Numbered from the stretch's first letter, positions 8,101 to 16,307 are shown. The stretch is DNA of 64,000 nucleotides from RPQJ01 sp041910015 (GCA_041910015.1 JAYRRR010000021.1:43552-107551); one strand, 5' to 3'. Numbers and translations are program-made. Notes: a model not told the origin generated them from the sequence alone.

Positions 8101-10114
8101 CGAGCCGCTGCTCGACGAGCTGCAGGAACGCTTCGAGTTCCTCGGCCACACGGCCAACACGCCCGCGCGCTTCGTGCAGGAGGCCGTGCAGCCGGGTGGC
8201 GACATCAAGCGCATGATGCTCGACCGCGCGAACTACTACGCGACGACCGGTGGACACGGCGCCTGCCGCGGCTGCGGCGAGGTCACGGCGATCCGGCTCG
8301 TCACCTCGATGAACCACGCAATCCACGCGCGGCGCCGCAAGGACCACCTCGTCCAGCTCGAACGCCTGATCGCCGGACTCGCGGCGAAGCGCACCGAAGT
8401 GCAGGACGACGCGGCGCGGCGCGAACGCATCGACCGCACGCTCGTCACGCTCGAGCGGCGACTGTACCTGCTCGAGAGCGGGCCCACGGGCAACGGCCCC
8501 GCGGCGGCGGTGATCGCCAACGCCACCGGCTGCAGCAGCGTCTATGCGTCGACGTTCCCGTTCAACCCGTACACCGATCCGTGGGTCAACAGCCTGTTCC
8601 AGGACACGCCCGCGCTGGCGAAGGGGCTGTTCGAAGGCCTCACGGCCAATGCCATCGACGACGTCAAGGCGCTGCGCGTCGCGCAGCTCGAATGCGAGGA
8701 CGCGTACCAGCCGGCGATCCACGACGGCTACTTCCGCATGTTCGGCTGGGATCAGTTCACGCCGCAGGAACTGGCCTTGCTGCCTACGGCGTTCAGCTTT
8801 GGCGGCGACGGCGCCACCTACGACATCGGCTTCGGCGCGCTGTCGCGGCTGCTGACGACCAGCACACCGATCAAGGTCATGGTGCTGAACACGGGCGCGT
8901 ACTCCAACACGGGCGGGCAGACCTCGACGGCGAGCCTGACCGGCCAGGACTCGGACCTGACGCGCTTCGGCACGGTCCACGCCGGCAAGCAGGAAGACCG
9001 CAAGGAACTCGGGCTGATCGCCGCGTTCCACCCGCACGTATTCGTCGTGCAGACGTCGACCGCGCTGCAGGGGCATTTCCTCGGCAACGTGATGGAGTAC
9101 CTGAATTATTCGGCGTCGCCCGCGCTGCTCGACGTCTACACGCCGTGCCAGGCGGAGCATGGCATCGCCGATGCGGCAGCGAGCCGCCGGTCGCGTCTCG
9201 CCGTCGAGAGCCGCATGAACCCGGTGTTCGTGCACGACCCGCGTCGCGGCTCGACGCTGCACGACCGCTTCTCGCTGGACGGCAACCCGCATCTCGACCG
9301 CGACTGGGCGACGACGACGCTGAGCTACCGCGAGCAGGGCGAGGTGAAGTTGCTCGAAGTGCCGCTTACGCCGGCGGACTTCGCCCGCGAGGAGACGCGG
9401 TTCAAGAAGCAGTTCCGACCGCTGGCGGCCGGGTCGGCCGCGAAGGCCATGCCGGTCCACGAATACGTCGACCTGCCCGTGGCCGCACGGGTCGACAAGG
9501 TGCCGTTCATCTGGTCGACCGATGCCGCGGGTGCACTGGAGCGGCTCGAGGTCTCGGGCGCGATCGTCCACCTCGTCGAGGAGCGGCGTCGCTACTGGCG
9601 CACGCTGCAATACCTCGCCGGCCGTCACGTCGAAAAGCTCGATGCCGACCATCACGGCGAACTGCAGGCGCTGCAGCGGCGCTACCAGGAGTCCGTCGCT
9701 GCGCGCGAGTCGTCGCTCGACTCGATCGCGCGTGCGATGAGCGAGCTCGCGTCTGCGTCGAAGGCGCCGCCAGGGGCCCTGTCGGCGGCGCTTGCGCCCT
9801 TCGGCGGCGCGTCGGCGCCGGCAGCGGCGGGGTCCGGGGCACCTCTTGCTGCCGCGGGCGCGCCGGCCGCGGATGCCACGGCTGCGGGCCTCAAGATCAT
9901 CCGCGAGGAGGACGTGCCGAAATGCGTCAACTGCAAGACGTGCTACCAGCAGGTGCCCGAGCTCTTTGAAAAGACGACGATCGTGATCGACGGCGTGCCC
10001 ACCGAGGTGGGCCACATGATTGCCGGCATCCTGGAGCGCATCGAGATCACGCCGGAACTGATCGCCCGCGTCGACCGGGTCGCCGCGAACTGCGATTCGG
10101 AGATCCTGCAGTGA
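5108..10114 (+). CDS. NifJ-type 2-oxoacid (pyruvate):ferredoxin oxidoreductase with C-terminal ferredoxin domain
   Basis: 1668 residues; ordinary NifJ is about 1170-1200. Domain order is that of single-chain pyruvate:ferredoxin oxidoreductase: alpha-type TPP/pyrimidine domain (GYPITPSTEISELYE; HDDVYALLQSG), transketolase-C-like domain, gamma domain (HSIGGYGTIATGK, KYGSEKSGAPTNYY), two 4Fe-4S motifs (Cys846/849/852/856 and Cys977/980/983/987) separated by a long insert, then the beta TPP domain (GHGACRGCGE near 1050, GDGATYDIG near 1235, AYSNTGGQ). The extra C-terminus ends in a single-cluster ferredoxin: Cys1606/1609/1612, PELFE, and a last Cys near 1663. Expected reaction: oxidative decarboxylation of pyruvate or another 2-oxoacid with CoA, electrons to 4Fe-4S clusters. 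ATG 5108 is chosen over an in-frame start upstream because the family begins there. The stop overlaps the next GTG. Exact substrate is not determinable from sequence. Confidence 0.9.
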   Translation: MTPKFPGLPTVIHGNGAVAEVMSHVCGGVIGYPITPSTEISELYEAFRAGGGCNVWGKHPFFFEPEGEHSAQSGALGAALTGGKYISNASSSQGILYGLESHYVTVGKKVGGFVLQVAARVVSRHSLNVMAGHDDVYALLQSGYTILFGSNPQEAADLAAIAYKVSAMSLIPVANAMDGFATSHMMSEVLMPEPELLREFLGDPAGRIPAPTVAQEILFGAKGRVYQLRAWLARRRNDFLPSALDALHGHLDANGDAIEADDAGEHLAGTLRWVPAELQGPWRRQWLNAHAKGTRQRVPALVDVDNPGLTGGVQNQPDFQAGSVDHRTHFAAEVPHFVREAMQDYEALTGRRYQPVQTCQCDDAECVVVGLGSVTDDAEAVATYLRGQGQKVGVVSVKLLQPFPEAELVRALAGKRAVTVLERSENTALTGLVTQALFKGLENAGGDVRHPGIPPLQRLPKLTTAIFGLGAHDLQPRHLVAAFRNMETRNVPFVYLGSQFFARNPSPALAALQARLKAAYPETESMALETEPNPVLLPPDAFRVRFHSIGGYGTIATGKLITDILAGVLGMHSKAAPKYGSEKSGAPTNYYITLSPEPVKLTNAELEDVEIVISPDHRVFGHTNPLRGLVAGGTFILQSSRSPLEVWRELPGQARRTLRSRKIQFFILDGFAVAKRHAPTPELQTRMMGIAFIGAVCGHVERITAGASKEALLAKIRSQISKKFGAKGGAVVEGNLAVMKEGLEATQRVDYDAPEFVAVDEQPLVKTKRSVAISANLCPVGGATPDGGFFDREYYEQMIAAPFREGTVAEAPVLPGTGMFMPAGTAAWKDKGLFRRDVPQFIADRCTGCMECTLVCPDAAIPNTVHDIHDLLQTGIASLALPETQQADLLAQVHPLTEAVRSRYLATRESPPFHEVVAAAAAGLDGTTASTRRNVARLADTLRIFPVARTRPFFDAPEKERPGSGGLYSVAIDPWKCSGCLECIDVCGPGALQARVQDEPLLDELQERFEFLGHTANTPARFVQEAVQPGGDIKRMMLDRANYYATTGGHGACRGCGEVTAIRLVTSMNHAIHARRRKDHLVQLERLIAGLAAKRTEVQDDAARRERIDRTLVTLERRLYLLESGPTGNGPAAAVIANATGCSSVYASTFPFNPYTDPWVNSLFQDTPALAKGLFEGLTANAIDDVKALRVAQLECEDAYQPAIHDGYFRMFGWDQFTPQELALLPTAFSFGGDGATYDIGFGALSRLLTTSTPIKVMVLNTGAYSNTGGQTSTASLTGQDSDLTRFGTVHAGKQEDRKELGLIAAFHPHVFVVQTSTALQGHFLGNVMEYLNYSASPALLDVYTPCQAEHGIADAAASRRSRLAVESRMNPVFVHDPRRGSTLHDRFSLDGNPHLDRDWATTTLSYREQGEVKLLEVPLTPADFAREETRFKKQFRPLAAGSAAKAMPVHEYVDLPVAARVDKVPFIWSTDAAGALERLEVSGAIVHLVEERRRYWRTLQYLAGRHVEKLDADHHGELQALQRRYQESVAARESSLDSIARAMSELASASKAPPGALSAALAPFGGASAPAAAGSGAPLAAAGAPAADATAAGLKIIREEDVPKCVNCKTCYQQVPELFEKTTIVIDGVPTEVGHMIAGILERIEITPELIARVDRVAANCDSEILQ

Positions 10115-12939
10115 CGGGCGCTCTGCCGGGCCGGGACTCTCCGCTGCAGGACGTGCGCGCAATGGATGGCCCACGTCCGCGTGACGGGTTCGATGTGGCC
10201 GAAGGCGACGAGGACGCCGTGTTCCTGCAGCAGCTCGCACTGCTGCGGCGTCACCTGCTGAGCGATCCACGCTCGCTGCGCAGCGTGTTCGTCGCCGATG
10301 GCGTACAGGCGATCGCCTGGGAGTTCCAGCAGCCGGAACTCGGCGCGGCGTTCACCAGGGTGCTGTGGAACCTGCTGCTGCGCAACGACGACATGAGCAC
10401 GGTGCTGTTGCGCTTCCTCTGGTTCATGCCGCTCAAGTTCAAGCGCAGGTTCGTCGCCGGGCTCGACGCGCACCTCGCCGACCGCTACCCGATGTTCCGC
10501 GGGCTGTCGCAGGGCTGGCCCGGCGAAACCTGCATACCGCCGTACATACGGCCGCCGGAGCAGCGCGCGCACGACTTCGAACTCGTGAACCAGGGCTACC
10601 TCGGCTACATGAACCTCGGCTACAGTGCCCGCGAGGTCGAGCTGTTCGTCTGGCTCGAGGTGCTGCGCGACAAGCAGTGCCAGGACCGGCCCTGCGAGAT
10701 CGGTGTGCTGCTCGCCAATCGAAAGGAGCCGAAGGGCGGATGCCCGGTCAAGATCCACATCCCGGAAATGCTCGACCTGCTCGGCCAGGGCAAGTTCCGA
10801 CAGGCGCTCGAACTCATCGAAAGCTGCAATCCGCTGCCGAACGTGACGGGTCGGGTCTGTCCGCAGGAACTGCAGTGCCAGGGCGTCTGCACGCACACGC
10901 GCCGGCCGATCGAGATCGGCCAGCTCGAGTGGTTCCTGCCGCAGCACGACAAGCTCGTGCACCCCGACGTGCCGGGGCGGTTCGCAGGCGTCGTGAGCCC
11001 ATGGGCCCGCGCCGCAAAGCCACCGATCGCCGTCGTGGGCTCGGGCCCCTCGGGCCTGATCAATGCCTATCTGCTTGCGGCCGAGGGCTTCCCGGTGACC
11101 GTGTTCGAGGCATTCCACGAACTCGGCGGCGTGCTGCGCTACGGCATCCCCGAGTTCCGCCTGCCGAACGACCTGATCGACGACGTCGTGAGCAAGATCA
11201 CGCTGCTCGGCGGTCGCTTCGTGCGCAACTTCGTCGTCGGCAAGACGGCGACACTCGACGACCTCAAGGCCGCGGGGTTCTGGAAGATCTTCGTCGGCAC
11301 GGGCGCGGGCCTGCCGACGTTCATGAACGTGCCGGGCGAGCACCTGCTCGGCGTCATGTCGGCCAACGAGTTCCTGACGCGCGTCAACCTGATGCGCGCG
11401 ATCGACGACAGGTACGAGACGCCGCTGCCGGACACGCGCGGCCGGGAAGTGTTCATCATCGGCGGCGGCAACACGGCCATGGATGCGGCGCGCACGGCGC
11501 GGCGCCTCGGCGCGAACGTCACGATCGTCTACCGGCGCACGATCCGCGAGATGCCGGCGCGCGTCGAGGAACTGCACCACGCGCTGGAGGAGGGCATCAA
11601 GGTGCGCGAGTTGCGCGCACCGGCCGAGTTCGTCGGCGACGACGCGACGCATTTCGTCACTCACGCCGTGCTCGACGTCAACGAACTCGGTCCGCCCGAC
11701 CCGTCGGGCCGTCGCAGCCCGGTCAAGACCGGCCGACAGGAGCGCGTGCCGGTCGACCTGGTCATCATGGCACTCGGCAACACGGCGAACCCGATCATGG
11801 CGGACGCCGAGCCCGGGCTGAGGACGACGAAGTGGGGCACGATCGCGCTCGACCAGCCGGGCTCGCAGCGGACTTCGATTCCGGACGTGCTCTCGGGCGG
11901 TGACGCCGCGCGCGGCGGTTCGACGGCCATTCGCGCCGCGGGTGACGGCCAGGCCGCCGCGCGCGAGATCGTGGGCGACATTCCGTTCGATGCCGACGAG
12001 GTCCGCGAACGTGTCGCGACCGCGGCCCGCTACACCGAACTCGGCCAGGCCACGCCGACGATCGTCAGCCGGACGGAACTCACCGGCGGCATCGTCGAGT
12101 TCGAGGTCCGCGCACCGCTCGTCGCGCAGGCGGCACGCGCCGGGCAGTTCGTGCGCGTGCTCGCGTGGGGCGACGGCGAGCTGATCCCGCTCACGCTCGC
12201 GGACTGGGATGCCGCGCGGGGCACGATCGACCTGGTCATCCAGGGCGTCGGCACGAGTTCGACGTTGATGAACCGCATGGCGGTCGGGGATTCGTTCGCG
12301 GGCGTCGCCGGGCCGCTCGGCCGGCCGAGCGTGATCCACGAGTACGCGCTCGACGAGACGGTTGTCTTTACGGCGGGCGGCGTCGGCCTGCCGCCGGTGT
12401 ACCCGATCGCGCGCGAGCACCTGCGACGCGGCAACCACGTCACCCTGATCGCCGGGTTCCGCACCGCCGGGGTACAGTTCTGGACCGGCGCGGACGAGCG
12501 CATCGGCCGGCTGCAGCAGGAGTATGGCGACCAGCTCGACGTGGTCTACGCGTCCAACGACGGCACGCTCGGCGTGCAGGGCTTCGTCACCACGCCGCTC
12601 GAGGCGATGCTGCGGGACGGCCAGCGCAGCAGGGGACGACGGATCGTCGAGGTCGTCGCGATCGGTCCGCCGCTCATGATGCGCGCCGTGAGCGAGCTCA
12701 CGCGCCCGTACGGCGTCAGGACGGTCGCGAGCCTCAATTCGATCATGGTCGATGCAACCGGCATGTGCGGCGCGTGCATGGTCCCCGTCACGATCGACGG
12801 CAGGCTCGTGCGCAAGCACGCCTGCATCGACGGGCCGGAGCTCGACGCCCACATCATCGACTGGGACAAGTTCCTGCCGCGGTTCCACGCGTTCAAGACG
12901 CAGGAGAACCGCAGTCGCGTCGCGCACGGGCTGAGTTGA
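10111..12939 (+). CDS. fused NfnB/GltD-like and NfnA/SudB-like ferredoxin-NAD(P) oxidoreductase
   Basis: 942 residues; GTG start overlaps the oxidoreductase stop (GTGA). Residues 1-205 match nothing I recognise in GltD or NfnB and include a hydrophobic LLRFLWFMPLK stretch. Then comes a GltD/NfnB module: Cys211, 239, 250, 256 and 260 for Fe-S binding, FAD site VVGSGPSGL (Gly310/312/315) and NAD(P) site IIGGGNTAMDAARTARRLG near 450. From about 650 follows an NfnA/SudB module: FAD-binding barrel, AGGVGLPPVYPIAREHLRRG, and a 2Fe-2S site Asp881, Cys886, Cys889, Cys905, which copies the unusual Asp-plus-three-Cys pattern of NfnA. NfnAB couples ferredoxin, NADH and NADP by flavin bifurcation. Here both subunits are one chain in the order B-A. 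Likely the electron acceptor for the preceding gene product. Confidence 0.88.
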   Translation: MTGALPGRDSPLQDVRAMDGPRPRDGFDVAEGDEDAVFLQQLALLRRHLLSDPRSLRSVFVADGVQAIAWEFQQPELGAAFTRVLWNLLLRNDDMSTVLLRFLWFMPLKFKRRFVAGLDAHLADRYPMFRGLSQGWPGETCIPPYIRPPEQRAHDFELVNQGYLGYMNLGYSAREVELFVWLEVLRDKQCQDRPCEIGVLLANRKEPKGGCPVKIHIPEMLDLLGQGKFRQALELIESCNPLPNVTGRVCPQELQCQGVCTHTRRPIEIGQLEWFLPQHDKLVHPDVPGRFAGVVSPWARAAKPPIAVVGSGPSGLINAYLLAAEGFPVTVFEAFHELGGVLRYGIPEFRLPNDLIDDVVSKITLLGGRFVRNFVVGKTATLDDLKAAGFWKIFVGTGAGLPTFMNVPGEHLLGVMSANEFLTRVNLMRAIDDRYETPLPDTRGREVFIIGGGNTAMDAARTARRLGANVTIVYRRTIREMPARVEELHHALEEGIKVRELRAPAEFVGDDATHFVTHAVLDVNELGPPDPSGRRSPVKTGRQERVPVDLVIMALGNTANPIMADAEPGLRTTKWGTIALDQPGSQRTSIPDVLSGGDAARGGSTAIRAAGDGQAAAREIVGDIPFDADEVRERVATAARYTELGQATPTIVSRTELTGGIVEFEVRAPLVAQAARAGQFVRVLAWGDGELIPLTLADWDAARGTIDLVIQGVGTSSTLMNRMAVGDSFAGVAGPLGRPSVIHEYALDETVVFTAGGVGLPPVYPIAREHLRRGNHVTLIAGFRTAGVQFWTGADERIGRLQQEYGDQLDVVYASNDGTLGVQGFVTTPLEAMLRDGQRSRGRRIVEVVAIGPPLMMRAVSELTRPYGVRTVASLNSIMVDATGMCGACMVPVTIDGRLVRKHACIDGPELDAHIIDWDKFLPRFHAFKTQENRSRVAHGLS

Positions 12940-12980
12940 GGATACAGGTGAATGTTCCCTGTTTCCGATAGGATCTCCGC

Positions 12981-13859
12981 ATGACGGCAGCAGTCCTCGG
13001 CATCATCGGTGGCTCGGGTCTCTACGACCTGCCCGGGCTCGAAGACGTCGTCGAGCGCCGTGTCCACACGCCGTGGGGCGAGCCTTCCGACCTGCTGCAC
13101 ACGGGGCGGGTCGGCAGCACGCCGGTGGTGTTCCTGCCGCGGCACGGCCGCGGTCACCGCATTCCGCCGGGCGAGATCAACTATCGCGCCAACATCGACG
13201 CCATGAAGCGCCTCGGCGTCACCGACCTCGTGTCGTTCTCGGCCTGTGGCTCGTTCCGCGAGGAGCTGAGCCCCGGCACGTTCGTGCTCGTGGACGACTT
13301 CGTCGACCGCACCTGCCGGCGCGAAAGCTCCTTTTTCGGCCGGGGCTGCGTCGCGCACGTCTCGTTCGCTCATCCGGTCGGCCCGGCGCTGCAGGCGCTG
13401 ATCGCGCGCGCGGCCGAGGCGGAGGGCATCGCCTGCCAGCGCGGTGGAACGGCCGTCTGCATGGAGGGCCCGCAGTTCTCGACCCTGGCGGAGTCGCTGA
13501 CGTACAAGGCGCTGGGCTACGACCTCATCCACATGACGTCGATGCCCGAGGCGAAGCTCGCACGCGAGGCCGAGATCACCTACGCCGTCGTCGCCATGGT
13601 GACCGACTACGACTGCTGGCACGAGACGCACGGGCCCGTCGACGTGGCGAGCCTGCTCCGGGTCATGCACGACAACGCCGACAGGGCGCGGCGCCTGTTC
13701 GCACGTCTCGCGCGGGAATTCCCGACCGAGCATCCACCTTGCCCCGCCGGCTCGGACCGTGCGCTCGACGCCGCGATCCTGACGGCGCCGGAAGCGCGCG
13801 ACCCGGCGCTCGTCGCCCGGCTCGACGCGGTCGCGGGGCGCGTGCTGCGCGCCGGCTGA
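12981..13859 (+). CDS. mtnP: S-methyl-5'-thioadenosine phosphorylase
   Basis: 292 residues. Landmarks of the MTA phosphorylase family: LGIIGGSGLYDLP at the start, RHGRGHRIPPGEINYRAN, the substrate pocket HMTSMPEAKLAREAEI, and MVTDYDCWHE, whose two Asp residues select a 6-amino purine (MTA) over a 6-oxo one, arguing against an MTI phosphorylase. Converts methylthioadenosine plus phosphate to adenine and methylthioribose-1-phosphate in the cytosol. First of three closely packed genes; AGGA lies a few bases before the ATG and GATAGGAT could serve as a -10 region. Confidence 0.93.
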   Translation: MTAAVLGIIGGSGLYDLPGLEDVVERRVHTPWGEPSDLLHTGRVGSTPVVFLPRHGRGHRIPPGEINYRANIDAMKRLGVTDLVSFSACGSFREELSPGTFVLVDDFVDRTCRRESSFFGRGCVAHVSFAHPVGPALQALIARAAEAEGIACQRGGTAVCMEGPQFSTLAESLTYKALGYDLIHMTSMPEAKLAREAEITYAVVAMVTDYDCWHETHGPVDVASLLRVMHDNADRARRLFARLAREFPTEHPPCPAGSDRALDAAILTAPEARDPALVARLDAVAGRVLRAG

Positions 13860-13870
13860 CGCGGTTCACG

Positions 13871-14971
13871 ATGCGTATCCACGGTCGGCCCTGGCGCACG
13901 ATCGCTGTCGTCGACGCGACGGGCGACGTCGCGGTCATCGACCAGACCCGGCTGCCCTTCGAGTTCGAACTCGTCACGCTGAAGACCGTGGACGATGCGG
14001 CCGCGGCGATCCGCGACATGGTCGTGCGTGGTGCACCGCTGATCGGCGTGACCGCTGCGTACGGTGTCGCGCTGGCGCTGCGTGCCGCACCGGATGACGC
14101 GAGCCTGCACGCGGCCATCGGTATGCTCGGTGCGACGCGGCCCACGGCGGTCAACCTGCGCTGGGCGCTGCAGCGCATGGACGCCGTCCTGCGGCCGCTG
14201 CCGCCGGGCCGGCGCGTCGAGCGCGCCTACGCGGAAGCGGCGGCGATGGCAGACGCGGACGTGGAAGCCTGTCGCCGCATCGGACGGCATGGGCTCGACC
14301 TCCTGCGCGCGATCGCCGTGCGCAAGGACGGCGGCGAGCCCGTCCACGTGCTCACGCATTGCAACGCCGGCTGGCTGGCCTGCGTCGACTGGAGCACCGC
14401 GCTCGCGCCGGTGTATGCGGCGCACGATGCCGGCGTCGCCGTGCACGTCTACGTCGACGAGACGCGACCGCGCGGGCAGGGTGCGCTGCTCACGGCGTTC
14501 GAGCTGGGCGCGCACGGCGTGCCGCACACGGTCGTTGCCGACAACGCCGGTGGCCACCTGATGCAGCACGGCCGCGTCGACGTCTGTCTCGTCGGCAGCG
14601 ATCGTACGACCGCCACCGGTGACGTGGCCAACAAGATCGGAACCTATCTCAAGGCGCTCGCCGCGCATGACAACGACGTGCCGTTCTACGTCGCGCTGCC
14701 GTCGTCGACGATCGACTGGACACTGGGCGACGGCGTCGGCTCGATCCCGATCGAGGAGCGGTCGACGCGCGAGGTCACGCACGTGCGCGGTCGCGCCGAC
14801 GACGGGCGGCTGGTGGAAGTCCAGGTCGTCGCGCCCGGCAGCACGGTCGGCAATCCGGGCTTCGACGTGACGCCGGCGCGGCTGGTCACGGGCCTGGTCA
14901 CCGAACGTGGCGTCGCGCGCGCGAGCCGTGAGGGCCTGCTGCAGCTCTATCCAGAGCGGACGCGGGCATGA
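13871..14971 (+). CDS. mtnA: methylthioribose-1-phosphate isomerase
   Basis: 366 residues. MVVRGAPLIGVTAAYGVALA is the family's RGAP motif; LTHCNAGWLA holds the catalytic Cys and CLVGSDRTTATGDVANKIG the catalytic Asp and Asn region. Converts methylthioribose-1-phosphate to methylthioribulose-1-phosphate. Starts 11 bp after mtnP and its stop overlaps the next ATG by 4 bp, so all three genes are one transcription unit. Archaeal and eukaryotic eIF2B paralogues are excluded by the RGAP and THCNAG motifs. Confidence 0.93.
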   Translation: MRIHGRPWRTIAVVDATGDVAVIDQTRLPFEFELVTLKTVDDAAAAIRDMVVRGAPLIGVTAAYGVALALRAAPDDASLHAAIGMLGATRPTAVNLRWALQRMDAVLRPLPPGRRVERAYAEAAAMADADVEACRRIGRHGLDLLRAIAVRKDGGEPVHVLTHCNAGWLACVDWSTALAPVYAAHDAGVAVHVYVDETRPRGQGALLTAFELGAHGVPHTVVADNAGGHLMQHGRVDVCLVGSDRTTATGDVANKIGTYLKALAAHDNDVPFYVALPSSTIDWTLGDGVGSIPIEERSTREVTHVRGRADDGRLVEVQVVAPGSTVGNPGFDVTPARLVTGLVTERGVARASREGLLQLYPERTRA

Positions 14972-15618
14972 GCCTGCCGGCTGCGGCCCTGCGCGAGGAA
15001 ATCGTCCGCATCGGGCAGTCGCTCGACGCGGCGGGGCTCGTCCCGAACAAGTCCGGCAACGTCTCGTGTCGCGACGGCGCGGGGTTCCTCATCACGCCTG
15101 CCGGCATTCCGTATCGCGAACTGACCGCGGACACGGTCGTGTACGTGCCGCTGCGTGGCGAGCCCGGGCACGGCACGGGTGCCCGCCCGTCCTCCGAATG
15201 GCGCATGCACGCGGCGATCTACGCCGCACGACCCGACGTCGGCGCCATCGTCCACACGCACAGCCCGAAGGCCACGGCGCTCGCCTGCGCCGGGCTCGGC
15301 ATTCCGCCGTTCCACTACATGATCGCGCTGGCCGGCGGCGCCGTGCCCTGCATGAGGTACGCGACGTTTGGCACACAGGAACTCGCCGAGTGCGCCGTGC
15401 GCGGGCTCGAGCGCCGGCGCGCGACGCTGCTGGCGAATCACGGCGTCGTCGCGGCCGGGCCGTCGCTGAAGGTCGCCGAGGCCGTGGCCACCGAGGTGGA
15501 GAACCTGGCCGGCCAGTACCTCGCGCTGCGTGCGGCAGGCATCGAGCCGCGGCTGCTCGACGAGGCGGAACTCGCCCGCGTCATCGAGAAGTTCTCCGGC
15601 TGCGGCCGGCTCGGCTGA
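14968..15618 (+). CDS. class II aldolase, FucA-like; probable methylthioribulose-1-phosphate aldolase of the MTA shunt
   Basis: 216 residues, collinear with L-fuculose-1-phosphate aldolase: NKSGNVSCR, ITPAGIPY, SSEWRMHAAIY with catalytic Glu77, VHTHS with zinc ligands His96 and His98, HYMIALAGG, YATFGTQEL, and ANHGVV with His158. Spacing of Glu and the three His ligands matches FucA almost exactly. Placed directly behind mtnP and mtnA with a 4-bp overlap, it is best read as the Ald2-type aldolase that splits 5-methylthioribulose-1-phosphate (or 5-deoxyribulose-1-phosphate) into DHAP and a two-carbon aldehyde. MtnB dehydratase is the alternative, but none of mtnC, mtnD or mtnK is nearby and the sequence is closer to FucA. 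Confidence 0.82.
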   Translation: MSLPAAALREEIVRIGQSLDAAGLVPNKSGNVSCRDGAGFLITPAGIPYRELTADTVVYVPLRGEPGHGTGARPSSEWRMHAAIYAARPDVGAIVHTHSPKATALACAGLGIPPFHYMIALAGGAVPCMRYATFGTQELAECAVRGLERRRATLLANHGVVAAGPSLKVAEAVATEVENLAGQYLALRAAGIEPRLLDEAELARVIEKFSGCGRLG

Positions 15619-15653
15619 GCCGGCGCGTGTCGGCACCGCGACGAGGCGGCGGT

Positions 15654-16286
15654 TCAGCGATGCGCCGCGGCGGTCTTGAGGCCGGCGCTCATGATCCGGT
15701 CGGTCCAGGCGATGCCGAGCGCCGACAGGATGAACACGCTGTGGATGATCGTCTGCCACATGACGCCCGTCGGCGTGACCGTGGTGCAGCCGCGCGCGAG
15801 TGAGCCGGCCGTCTCGAGCGCGACCTTGGCATCGAGCGCGGCGGTCGTTCCGCAGAGCGGCAGGCCGCCGAGCATGCCCGCCTCGATGAACGTCTTGAGC
15901 AGGTGGATCGAGCTGATGCCGATGATGGCCATGGCCAGCTTGACCTTGAGCACGCTTGCGTTGACGTGACTCAGCCACTCGGGCTGGTCCGGGTGGCCCT
16001 CGAGGTTCAGCCGCGACACGAAGGTCTCGTAGCCGCCGACGATCACCATCACGAGCAGGTTCGAGATCATGACCACGTCGATCAACCCGAGCACGATCAG
16101 CATGATCGTCTGCTCGGTGAGCGAGGGCGCTTCGTGGATGAGGTGCCAGAGTTCCTTGAGGAACAGGAAGACGTAGACGCCCTGCGCGACGATCAGGCCC
16201 AGGTAGAGGGGCAGCTGCAGCCAGCGCGAGCTGAAGATCAGCGCAGGCAGGGGGCCGGTATGGCGGGATCCGTCTTGCTGGCGCAT
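15654..16286 (-). CDS. UPF0114 (YqhA family) membrane protein
   Basis: 210 residues with about four membrane helices (near 25-48, 60-90, 115-140 and 175-195). The stretches IVLGLIDVVMISNLLVMVIVGGYETF and LKVKLAMAIIGISSIHLLKTFI are characteristic of the YqhA/UPF0114 family, whose biochemical role is not established. Inner membrane. GGAGG lies 13 bp upstream of the ATG, slightly far. Convergent with the aldolase gene; separated from the upstream kinase gene by a T-rich site, so probably its own transcript. Confidence 0.88.
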   Translation of the reverse strand: MRQQDGSRHTGPLPALIFSSRWLQLPLYLGLIVAQGVYVFLFLKELWHLIHEAPSLTEQTIMLIVLGLIDVVMISNLLVMVIVGGYETFVSRLNLEGHPDQPEWLSHVNASVLKVKLAMAIIGISSIHLLKTFIEAGMLGGLPLCGTTAALDAKVALETAGSLARGCTTVTPTGVMWQTIIHSVFILSALGIAWTDRIMSAGLKTAAAHR

Positions 16287-16307
16287 GGGCGGGTCACGCC
16301 TCCGAGC

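Noticed and set aside
5084..12927. Very long open frames on the minus strand opposite the oxidoreductase and Nfn-fusion genes (over 1700 and almost 1000 codons)
   Set aside because: They are antisense shadows caused by high GC third positions; their translations are Arg/His/Asp-rich with no domain motifs, while the plus-strand products carry complete catalytic signatures.
14968..15618. Reading the class II aldolase as MtnB (methylthioribulose-1-phosphate dehydratase)
   Set aside because: The sequence is collinear with FucA through the catalytic Glu and zinc ligands, and no mtnC, mtnD or mtnK is nearby. Kept as an alternative only.
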